DNA from: Actinomycetota bacterium
GTDB taxonomy: Bacteria; Actinomycetota; Acidimicrobiia; Acidimicrobiales; Ilumatobacteraceae
DNA: 64,000 bases
Reading direction: 5' to 3'
Assembly (NCBI GenBank): GCA_963169665.1
Contig: CAUJET010000039.1
Location: 54,655-118,654 of the forward strand
In this document: positions 18,542 to 27,248 of the stretch, in pieces
Layout of the letters: every line of letters starts with the position of its first letter
Position numbering within the stretch: position 1 is the first letter of the stretch
Notes under the pieces: generated by a model
Database searches by the model: none
What the model was told of the DNA's origin: nothing
Seen by the model: the letters and a program-made list of their open reading frames with translations, nothing else
Made by a program: the position numbers and the translations under genes

Positions 18542-20176
18542 ATGGATCTCGTGCGCGCGCTCACCTATCCCCTTCGCGTCACGAAGCAGTCGGCGCGCCT
18601 GCTACGAAGTGTCCTCATGGGGGACTTTCTGAGCGCGTACGCAGTGACACAGGGGAACAAGCTGGCGGTCGTCGACGACCGTCCGGACGGCACCCTCCGC
18701 CAGCTCACGTTCGCGGAGCTCGAGGCAGCGTCGAACCGGTTGGCGAACGTGTTGCTCGACCTCGGTGTCCGGCCGGGCGACTCCAAGGTCGTGTGGTGCG
18801 GGCAGAACTCGATCGGGCTCGTCCAGATGGTGAACGCCGCCCGCAAGATCGGCGTCACCGCAGTGCCGCTCAACTACCGGTTGAGCGACGAGGAGGCGGC
18901 CTACGTCACCGACCACAGCGACACGACCATCGTCTACGTCGACGCCGAGTTCGCGCCGATGTTCGAACGCATCCGCGGTGAGCTCCCGAAGGTCGAGCAC
19001 TACCTCGTGTTCGACGGCGCGGTGCCCGACGGCATGATCGACGTCGACGCCCTCACCGCTGCCGCATCGGCGGCCGACCCGCAGGTGCCGGAGGGCACCG
19101 AGGCGGGCGCGACGATGATCTACACCAGCGGCACGACCGGCAAGCCGAAGGGCGCACTGCGCCGCGGCACGTCGGGAGCCGCGCAGTCGGCGGCGATGAT
19201 CGGGTTCATCGGTTACACCCCCGACGACGTCTACGTGCCCACCGGTCCGCTCTACCACTCGGGTCCCGGCGGGTTCATGGGCATCGCCCAGGCGCTCGGC
19301 CAGACCGTCGTGCTGCAGCGCAAGTTCAACCCCGAGGACTGGCTGCGCCTCGTCGAGAAGTACAAGGTCACCTCGACGTTCAGCGCTCCGACGCCGATCC
19401 GCATGATCTGCAACCTGCCCGACGACGTGAAGGCGAAGTACGACGTCAGCTCGATGAAGCGGATGATCGCCAACGCCGCACCGTGGAGCTTCGCCCTCAA
19501 GCAGATGTACCTCGCGTACTTCCCAGGCGACTCGCTGTTCGAGGTGTACGGCAGCACCGAGCTGGGCGTGAACTGCATCCTTCGGCCGGAGGATCAGCTG
19601 CGCAAACCCGGGTCGTGCGGTCAGCCCGCGCCGATGGTCGAGGTGAAGCTCTTCGACGACGACGGCAACGAGGTCACCGGGGTCGGCCCCGAGCACACCG
19701 GTGAGCTGTTCGTGAAGAGCCCGAGCGTGTTCGCCGACTACTACAAGCAGCACGACAAGTTCCTCGCCGACAGCAAGCACGGGTACCAGACCGTCGGCGA
19801 CATCGCCTACCGCGACGACGAGGGCTACATCTACATCTGCGACCGCAAGAAGGACATGATCATCTCGGGCGGGATGAACATCTACCCGGCCGAGATCGAG
19901 GCCGCGCTGGAGCACCATCCCGACGTGCTCGAGGTTGCCGTGTTCGGTACACCGAGCGAGGAGTGGGGCGAGAGCGTCCACGCCGTCGTCGTCGTGCGTG
20001 AGGGTGGCTCGATGGGGGCCGACGACGTGATGGCCTTCGCCCGCGAGCACCTCGCCAGCTACAAGGTGCCACGGTCGGTGACGTTCATCGACGAGCTGCC
20101 GAAGACGGGCAGCGGCAAGGTCCTGAAGCGCGAGCTGCGCGCCCCGTTCTGGGCCGGCCGCGACAGCAAGGTCTAG
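18542..20176 (+). CDS. acyl-CoA synthetase (AMP-forming)
   Basis: IYTSGTTGKPKGALRR, YGSTELGVN, YICDRKKDMIISGGMNIYPAEIEAAL. Confidence 0.9.
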   Translation: MDLVRALTYPLRVTKQSARLLRSVLMGDFLSAYAVTQGNKLAVVDDRPDGTLRQLTFAELEAASNRLANVLLDLGVRPGDSKVVWCGQNSIGLVQMVNAARKIGVTAVPLNYRLSDEEAAYVTDHSDTTIVYVDAEFAPMFERIRGELPKVEHYLVFDGAVPDGMIDVDALTAAASAADPQVPEGTEAGATMIYTSGTTGKPKGALRRGTSGAAQSAAMIGFIGYTPDDVYVPTGPLYHSGPGGFMGIAQALGQTVVLQRKFNPEDWLRLVEKYKVTSTFSAPTPIRMICNLPDDVKAKYDVSSMKRMIANAAPWSFALKQMYLAYFPGDSLFEVYGSTELGVNCILRPEDQLRKPGSCGQPAPMVEVKLFDDDGNEVTGVGPEHTGELFVKSPSVFADYYKQHDKFLADSKHGYQTVGDIAYRDDEGYIYICDRKKDMIISGGMNIYPAEIEAALEHHPDVLEVAVFGTPSEEWGESVHAVVVVREGGSMGADDVMAFAREHLASYKVPRSVTFIDELPKTGSGKVLKRELRAPFWAGRDSKV

Positions 20177-20188
20177 GAGTCGAGGCGC

Positions 20189-20785
20189 TCAGATCGGAAG
20201 ATCTGCGACCTCGCGGAGCTGCGCGACGAGTCCCTGCACGTCGACGAAGCGGTGCGCCAGCATGCCGACGCGTTCGGCCGCCTCGACGTTGCGCGCACTG
20301 TCGTCGGCGAAGAACACGTGGCCGGGTCGCACGCGCAGGACCTCGCACACGTGGAGGTACGCGGCGGGGTCGGGCTTCATCACGCCGATCTCGGCGGTGT
20401 TGAACACGGCGTCGACGCACGGAGCGATACCGAGCGTGCGGAGCTCGTCGGGGATCGTGTCGGTGCCGTTGGTGAGGATCGCGACGGGACGACCGGTGGC
20501 GCGTATCCGGGCGATCACGTCGAGCATCGCCGGGTCGACCACCCCGATGTCCGCGAACCGCTCGGCAGCCGCGGCCGGAGCGCCGACGAGCTCACCGACG
20601 TGTTCGATCCACGCGGCGCGTGAGAGCCGGCCGGTGCACAGCCGGCCGAGCAGGTCGTCCTGGAAGGCCGCAGCGGCGAGCGTGCCGCGTGCGAGGCCGT
20701 GCTCGCGTTCCACACGATCGGCCACCGATTCCTCGAAGTGGCGGATCACCCCGTCGAGATCGAGCAGGATCACGTCGACGGCCAC
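20189..20785 (-). CDS. HAD-superfamily hydrolase
   Basis: VILLDLDGVIRHFEES, ILTNGTDTIP, IGVMKPDPAAYLHVC, FFADDSARNVEAA. Confidence 0.85.
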   Translation of the reverse strand: MAVDVILLDLDGVIRHFEESVADRVEREHGLARGTLAAAAFQDDLLGRLCTGRLSRAAWIEHVGELVGAPAAAAERFADIGVVDPAMLDVIARIRATGRPVAILTNGTDTIPDELRTLGIAPCVDAVFNTAEIGVMKPDPAAYLHVCEVLRVRPGHVFFADDSARNVEAAERVGMLAHRFVDVQGLVAQLREVADLPI

Positions 20786-20841
20786 GCAGCGAACGTAGCC
20801 CCGCCCGCCGCGGTGCTCCACCCGTGGCCGCCGGCTCGCGC

Positions 20842-21879
20842 TCAGTACCCGAGGCGCTCCACCCGGTCGGGCTTTCGCTGCCAGTCCTTGTCGACCTTGA
20901 CGAACAGCTCGATGTAGACGCCCTCGGGCAGCTGCTTGCGCACCAGGGTGCCGACCTCTTTGAGGACCGCACCCTTCTTCCCGATGACCATGCCCTTCTG
21001 GCTGTCGCGCTCGACGATGATCTCGCAGCGGACGCGTGGCCATTCCCACTCGGTGACCCGGGTGGCGATGGAGTAGGGCAGCTCGTCGCGGGTGACGGCG
21101 AGCAGCTGCTCGCGCACGAGCTCGGCGACCCATTCGGGCTCGGGTAGATCGCGTACGACATCGTCGGGGAAGTACATCGGGCCCTCGGGCATGAGGCCGA
21201 CGAGGTGCGCGACCAGCTCGGCCACACCGGCGCCCGTGCGTGCGCTGACGGGGAAGTAGGCGGCGGCACCGAGCTTCGACACAGCGTTCAACTGGGCGAG
21301 GATCTTGGTGGGGTCGATCCGGTCGATCTTGTTCAGCACGACGATCGCCTTGCTGACGTCGAAGCGTGAGGCCACCCATTCGTCGCCCGAGCCGAAGCCG
21401 GCGGTGGCGTCGATCACGAGCATCACCGCGTCGACGTCGCTCATGCTGTCGATCGCTGTGGCGTTCACCCGCTCGCCGAGCGCGGTGACGGCCTTGTGCA
21501 GTCCGGGGGTGTCGACGAACACGAGCTGGCTCCCTGGCCGGGTGAGCACGCCGCGCACGCGGGTGCGCGTGGTCTGCGGCTTGTCGCTGACGATGCTCAC
21601 CTTGCTGCCGCAGATGGCGTTGAGGAGCGTGCTCTTGCCCACGTTCGGTCGGCCGACGATCGCGATGAACCCGCTCCGGAGGTCGCCCTCCTGCACGCCG
21701 AGCGTTCGGTCGCCGAACTCGTCGCCCTCGTCGTCCTCGTCGTCCTCGTCGTCCTCGTCGCCCTCGTCGTCCTCGTCGTCCTCGACGTCGTCGAGTTCGT
21801 CCTCGAACGCCTCGAGGTCGAGTTCGTCGTCGGTGACCTCGGCGTGCGGGTCGGATGCGGTGGGATCGTCGGTCGACAT
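20842..21879 (-). CDS. era: GTPase Era with acidic N-terminal extension
   Basis: FIAIVGRPNVGKSTLLNAICGSKVSIVSDKPQTTR, VFVDTPGLHKA, NKIDRIDP, C-terminal KH GMVIGKKGAVLKEVG. Confidence 0.93.
   Translation of the reverse strand: MSTDDPTASDPHAEVTDDELDLEAFEDELDDVEDDEDDEGDEDDEDDEDDEGDEFGDRTLGVQEGDLRSGFIAIVGRPNVGKSTLLNAICGSKVSIVSDKPQTTRTRVRGVLTRPGSQLVFVDTPGLHKAVTALGERVNATAIDSMSDVDAVMLVIDATAGFGSGDEWVASRFDVSKAIVVLNKIDRIDPTKILAQLNAVSKLGAAAYFPVSARTGAGVAELVAHLVGLMPEGPMYFPDDVVRDLPEPEWVAELVREQLLAVTRDELPYSIATRVTEWEWPRVRCEIIVERDSQKGMVIGKKGAVLKEVGTLVRKQLPEGVYIELFVKVDKDWQRKPDRVERLGY
21721..21783. repeat. 9-bp coding microsatellite (gtcgtcctc)x7 encoding the Asp/Glu run of Era
   Basis: Seven consecutive 9-bp units, two of them with a single t-to-c change. 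Confidence 0.9.
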
Positions 21880-21919
21880 GAGGGGATCGACGCTATCCGG
21901 CCGGTCCATCAACCGCGGA

Positions 21920-22636
21920 TCAACCGCCGACGGAGGTGCCCGGGGCGACCTCGGTGGCCGGCGGGGCGGGCACGGTCGTCGTGGTGCTCGTCGTGGTCTG
22001 CGGCGCACCGGCGAGCAGGCCGAGGTAGTCGTCGACGGTGACCGCCTCACCGGGCTCCCCGGTGGAGCCGTCACCCCGGATGGCGCTCGTGGGCTCGCCG
22101 GCGAGGGTGAACTGCACCGGACCGATGCCGCCGAGCTGGCCGATCGTCAACACCAACTGAGCGAAGAACAGTCGTTGGTCGCGCAGCGGCATGGTGTCGA
22201 AGATGTCGGCGGGCAGGTCGATCACCGCGGTCCCGCGTTCACGTACGACGGTGATGTCGGCGTTGGCAGGGACGGTGGTGCGCAACCCGAGTCCGATGTC
22301 GCTCGGCGGGCCCTCCTGCAGAGCGCTCAGCGCTCGTTGCGGGACCACCGGGCTGGACAGCGGCTGTGACACCGGGTTCAGCTGACTCCCGGCGACGAAG
22401 AACAGCTCGACGAGCTCGGTCGGGATCTCGGTCGTGGTGGTCTGGGCGATCGTGGTGCTCGTGGCGTCGATCGTGGTCGGCGGGATCGTCGACGTCGAGG
22501 TGGTGGTCGTCTGGTCGAGCCCGAACTGCACCTCGTCGCCGCTGATCTGTTCGAACTCGCTCGACTGGGGCAGGCCGCACGCGATCGCGATCAACGGCAG
22601 CGCGGCGAGGATCAGGATCCGCTTGCTCCCGCGCAT
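21920..22636 (-). CDS. GerMN-domain lipoprotein
   Basis: Lipobox LPLIAIACG; Thr-rich linker; LSALQEGPPSDIGLGLRTTVPANADITVV...GTAVIDLP GerMN-like core. Confidence 0.7.
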   Translation of the reverse strand: MRGSKRILILAALPLIAIACGLPQSSEFEQISGDEVQFGLDQTTTTSTSTIPPTTIDATSTTIAQTTTTEIPTELVELFFVAGSQLNPVSQPLSSPVVPQRALSALQEGPPSDIGLGLRTTVPANADITVVRERGTAVIDLPADIFDTMPLRDQRLFFAQLVLTIGQLGGIGPVQFTLAGEPTSAIRGDGSTGEPGEAVTVDDYLGLLAGAPQTTTSTTTTVPAPPATEVAPGTSVGG

Positions 22637-24015
22637 CACGCGACCTCGTTGAAGCTGACGACGAACCGGGATCCGCCACCCGGGCGGTCCTCCACCCACG
22701 CCTCGCCACCGTGGGCGTGGGCGTGTTCGGCCACGAGCGACAACCCGAGTCCGGTGCCCACCTTGTGGCGGGCGGCGCTGCCGCGGGCGAAGCGTTCGAA
22801 GATGCGCGAGCGTTCCCCACGGGCCACACCGGGGCCGTTGTCCTCGACCGCGAGCACGAGGCCGTGGCGGCCGCGGGGCTCGATCACGACGCGGGTGGGG
22901 CCGCCGCCGTGTTGGTTGGCGTTGTCGAGCAGGTTGGCGAGGATGCGCTCGAAGCGCAGCTTGTCGAGCTGCACGGTGGCGGGCACCTTGCGGCCGATCT
23001 CGATGGGCACGTCGCCGAAGCCGTAGCGATGGGCGATGCGGGTGACCAACTCCTCGATCGACACACCCTCGCGGTGGAGTTCGGTGGAACCGGCGTCGAT
23101 GCGCGACAGCTCGAGCAGATCCATCACCATCTGGTCGAAGCGGCGCACCTGGGTGACCACGACGTCGAGGGCTTGCTGGGTGCGGTCGGGCAGGTCGGCG
23201 CGGCGGCCGTCGAGCACCTCGACCGCCGCCGACAGGGCGGTGATGGGGGAGCGCAGCTCGTGGCTGACGTCGCTCGCGAAACGGGCCTCGCGCTCGAGTC
23301 GGGCCTGCACCGCGTCGGCCATGTCGTTGAACGACGTCGCCAGCTTCGCGAGATCGGGGTCGGCCTCCGGCGCCATGCGCGCATCGAGGCCGCCGCCGGC
23401 GATCTCGCCGGCGGCACGAGCGACGCGGGTGAGCGGTCGCAGGAGCCGTCGGTTGGTCCACCACCCGATGAACCCGGCGATGAGCGCGGTCACTGCTGCG
23501 CCGACGAGCAGCGCGGTGGCGATCGCGCCGAGCGTGCGGTCGGTGGTCTCGAGCGGGAAGCCCTCGAAGTACAGCGTGTCGAACTCGGCGATGTAGATGC
23601 CGGCGCCGAGGAACGGCTCGCCGTTGGCCTCGAACCGTTGCAGTCCGTAGTTACGGGCCGTCACGTTCGTCGTCAGCTCGCCGGGCAACACCTCGTCGGG
23701 GAAGCGCTGGTCGGAGAAGAACGACCGCTCGGGGGTGATCAGGATCGAGAAGCCATCGGTCTCGGGCAGTTGGGCGATGAAGGTGAGCAGGTCGGCCGAC
23801 TCGGGCGCTCGCATCTCGTCGCGGATCGCCTTGGCGTTCGAGAACGCCTGCGTCTGGGCGACGCTCGTGCGCTGGTCGATCAGGTAGTTGCGGGCCACCG
23901 CGTACGTGACCACGGCGAGGGCGAGGCTGGCGGCGAGCGTGGCGACGCTGAAGAACAGGGTGACGCGTGTGCGCAGGCGCAGGGTGCGGCGAGGCGCGGC
24001 AGCAGCGGTGGTCAC
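22636..24015 (-). CDS. HAMP sensor histidine kinase
   Basis: FASDVSHELRSPITALSAAVEVLDGRR (H-box), NLLDNANQHGG (N-box), VEDNGPGV, GTGLGLSLV. Confidence 0.92.
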   Translation of the reverse strand: MTTAAAAPRRTLRLRTRVTLFFSVATLAASLALAVVTYAVARNYLIDQRTSVAQTQAFSNAKAIRDEMRAPESADLLTFIAQLPETDGFSILITPERSFFSDQRFPDEVLPGELTTNVTARNYGLQRFEANGEPFLGAGIYIAEFDTLYFEGFPLETTDRTLGAIATALLVGAAVTALIAGFIGWWTNRRLLRPLTRVARAAGEIAGGGLDARMAPEADPDLAKLATSFNDMADAVQARLEREARFASDVSHELRSPITALSAAVEVLDGRRADLPDRTQQALDVVVTQVRRFDQMVMDLLELSRIDAGSTELHREGVSIEELVTRIAHRYGFGDVPIEIGRKVPATVQLDKLRFERILANLLDNANQHGGGPTRVVIEPRGRHGLVLAVEDNGPGVARGERSRIFERFARGSAARHKVGTGLGLSLVAEHAHAHGGEAWVEDRPGGGSRFVVSFNEVA

Positions 24016-24110
24016 GGCTCCAGTGTGGCCGATGAGCCCCCGCGAGTTCGGGGCAGGCGCGTCGGTGGCGTCGGCCTTGGCGCTCGCCCTGGCGTTCAGG
24101 GCGCGTGCGC

Positions 24111-24467
24111 TCAGGCGGCAGCGCGGGTGAGGGGCAACGCCTGCTCCACCGCTTCCACCACCGGCACCAGGGTGTCGAGATCGGCGAGCACCAGGTCGGT
24201 CCGGCGATCGAGATCGCCGCAGACCACCACCATCGTCTGGCCGATCTCGATGGATTCGTGGGCGACCGAGCGCAGCGCCTCGAGCGACGACTCGCTGAAC
24301 GCCGTGGCGCCCGTGAGGTCGATGATCAGGCTGTGGCCACCGGGGACCGCGGGGAGCACCATGCGCAGTGCTTCGACGTGATCGGGGTCGACCAGGGGAC
24401 CGTCCACCGTCATCACCAGCAGCTGGCGGGACGAATCGGTCGATGCGATGAGGATCGGCGAGAGCAT
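24111..24467 (-). CDS. STAS-domain (anti-sigma factor antagonist-like) protein
   Basis: HSLIIDLTGATAFSESSLEALRSVAH resembles SpoIIAA-like STAS. Confidence 0.65.
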   Translation of the reverse strand: MLSPILIASTDSSRQLLVMTVDGPLVDPDHVEALRMVLPAVPGGHSLIIDLTGATAFSESSLEALRSVAHESIEIGQTMVVVCGDLDRRTDLVLADLDTLVPVVEAVEQALPLTRAAA

Positions 24468-24550
24468 TCGAGGGACCTCCTGGGGTGGTACTGCTGAGAC
24501 ATTCGACGAGTCGTGGGACTCGATCGAGAGATGCGCCGCCCGGCGGTCAC

Positions 24551-24599
24551 CGCTGCAGGTGGGGCACCAGGGGGAGGTTGGTACCCCACCTAGGCAGCG
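24551..24599. promoter_or_regulatory. long stem-loop in the divergent intergenic region
   Basis: CGCTGC-AGGTGGGGCACC / GGTACCCCACCT-ag-GCAGCG. Confidence 0.65.
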
Positions 24600-24704
24600 T
24601 GAACAGGTGCCATATTCATCGTCGTTTGTGACAGGTCCACTCGCCTTGTGCGCGATTTGTGTAACAGAATCGGCGGGTGCGGCGGTCTGGGGCATGATCC
24701 ATCC

Positions 24705-25388
<684 letters not shown>

Positions 25389-25498
25389 GCGTTTGGTCAC
25401 TTCCGCGTCGTATCGACGCGTGCGCGCACAAACGCGTTCGGGGTGGTTGTGCGTTTGGTCGTTTCCGCGTCGTATCGACGCGTGCGCGCACAAACGCG
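25389..25498. repeat. two tandem copies (46/48 identical, 62-bp period) of a structured 48-bp repeat between convergent genes
   Basis: GCGTTTGGTC[AC/GT]TTCCGCGTCGTATCGACGCGTGCGCGCACAAACGCG at 25389-25436 and 25451-25498. Confidence 0.93.
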
Positions 25499-25505
25499 GT
25501 GGGGG

Positions 25506-27248
25506 TCAGCGCCAGACGCGGCTGCGGAGGTATTCGCCGAGGCCCTTGGCCTGGGGGTCGAAGGCGGTGCTGCTGGCCACGCCCTCGCCCAGGTAGCCCA
25601 CGATCACGAAGTTGAGGGCGTGCAGGTTGGGCAGCTCGAACCGGCGCACCTCGAGCTCGCGGGCCTCGGGGATCAGCGCTCTGACGGCGTCGGCGGTGAG
25701 GTGTTGGTGGAGCCAGGCGTAGCCGGCCTCGTCGCGGGCGAAGATGCCCACGTTGGCGTTGCCGCCCTTGTCACCCGAGCGGGCGGCGAAGTACCGGCCG
25801 AGCGGTTCCCCGGTCGACGGACCCGCAGGTGGGACGGTGGGCGCCGGGTGAACGCCCAGCTCAGCGGCATCGCCGGTGAGCTGGGGTGTCGGGATGGTGG
25901 TGCGCGAGCCGTCGGCGTGCACCACCACCTGGGTCACCTCGTCGTTCGGCACGAGCGCCGGCCAGTACACGCCGAACGCCTGGGCCTCGCCCGGGGCGGA
26001 ACTCGAGAAGAAGCCGGGGTAGTTCGCGAGCGCGAGCTCGACGACGGCCGAGCTGAACGCCCGCCCGACGAGGCGCTCGTCGGTGCTCTTCACCGTCACG
26101 TGCAACCGGCCCGACGCCGCCTCCTGCGGCTCGGCGTCGCTCGGCGCCTCCACGAACCGGACGTCGACCTCGTCGAATCGATCCTTCCCACCCAGCCGGG
26201 CGAACAGCGCGGACTCGGCCCAGTCGGCCTTCTCGCGTTGGTCGAGGCCGGTGAGCACGAAGCTCATCCGGTTGCGGAACCCGCCCTCGAGGTTGATGCA
26301 CACCTTGGTGGTCGCCGGCCCGGGGGTGCCGCGGGTGCCGTGGATCTTCACCCGGTCGAGCCCCTGCTGCGACAGCTCGATCGTGTCGAAGTGGCTGGTG
26401 ACGTCGGGGTTCAGGTACTGCGGCGGACCGATCTCGTACAGCAGCTGTGACGTGACGGTGCCCACGTCGACCAGACCGCCGGTGTCGGGGTGCTTGGTGA
26501 TGACGCACGACCCGTCGCGGTCGATCTCGGCGATCGGGAACCCGGGCGCCTTGGTCCGGTCGGGGATCTGGGCGAACCACGAGTGGTTGCCACCGGTCGC
26601 CTGGGCACCGCACTCGATGACGTGTCCGGCGACGACCGCGCCGGCGAGGGCGTTCCAGTCGTCGGTCGCCCAGTCCCACCACCAGGCGGCGGGTCCGAGG
26701 ACGACCGCTGCGTCGGTGACCCGGGGTGCGACCACCACATCGGCCCCGCCCGCCAGCGCTGCGGCGATGCCCCAGCCGCCCAGGTACGCGTTGGCCGACA
26801 CCGGCGCGCCGGTGAACTCGGCGCCCGTGTCGAGGTGCGCGAGATGGGGTCGGAGACCGTCGATGCGGGGGAGGAGGTCGTCGCCCTCGATGTGGGCGAC
26901 GTTCACGTGGATGCCGAGCTTGTCGGCGATCTGGCGCACCCGCTCGGCGCAACCTGCCGGGTTCAGCCCGCCGGCGTTGGTGACCACCTTGATGCCCTGG
27001 TCGATGCAGGTGCCGAGCACCTGTTCCATCTGGGTGAGGAAGGTGCTCGCGTAGCCCAGGTCGGCATTGCGGCTTCGCTGCTTGTGCAGGATGAGCATCG
27101 TGAGCTCGGCGAGCCAGTCGCCCGTGAGCACATCGATGGGGCTGTCGGCCGTGACGGCCGGATCGACCATCTCGCGGGCCGCCGACAAGCGGTCGCCGAA
27201 GAAGCCCGAGCAGTTGGCGATGCGCACCGGGCGCTGACCACGATGCAT
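25506..27248 (-). CDS. acyclic terpene utilisation AtuA-family (DUF1446) protein
   Basis: RIANCSGFFGDRLSAAREMV, NAGGLNPAGCAERVRQIA, ARSGDKGGNANVGIFAR. Confidence 0.85.
   Translation of the reverse strand: MHRGQRPVRIANCSGFFGDRLSAAREMVDPAVTADSPIDVLTGDWLAELTMLILHKQRSRNADLGYASTFLTQMEQVLGTCIDQGIKVVTNAGGLNPAGCAERVRQIADKLGIHVNVAHIEGDDLLPRIDGLRPHLAHLDTGAEFTGAPVSANAYLGGWGIAAALAGGADVVVAPRVTDAAVVLGPAAWWWDWATDDWNALAGAVVAGHVIECGAQATGGNHSWFAQIPDRTKAPGFPIAEIDRDGSCVITKHPDTGGLVDVGTVTSQLLYEIGPPQYLNPDVTSHFDTIELSQQGLDRVKIHGTRGTPGPATTKVCINLEGGFRNRMSFVLTGLDQREKADWAESALFARLGGKDRFDEVDVRFVEAPSDAEPQEAASGRLHVTVKSTDERLVGRAFSSAVVELALANYPGFFSSSAPGEAQAFGVYWPALVPNDEVTQVVVHADGSRTTIPTPQLTGDAAELGVHPAPTVPPAGPSTGEPLGRYFAARSGDKGGNANVGIFARDEAGYAWLHQHLTADAVRALIPEARELEVRRFELPNLHALNFVIVGYLGEGVASSTAFDPQAKGLGEYLRSRVWR

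Noticed and set aside
21721-21783. Repeat array as CRISPR
   Set aside because: 9-bp contiguous coding microsatellite without spacers; explained by the Era acidic tract
25389-25498. Tandem repeat as a mini-CRISPR
   Set aside because: Only two units, 14-bp intervening segment, no cas genes
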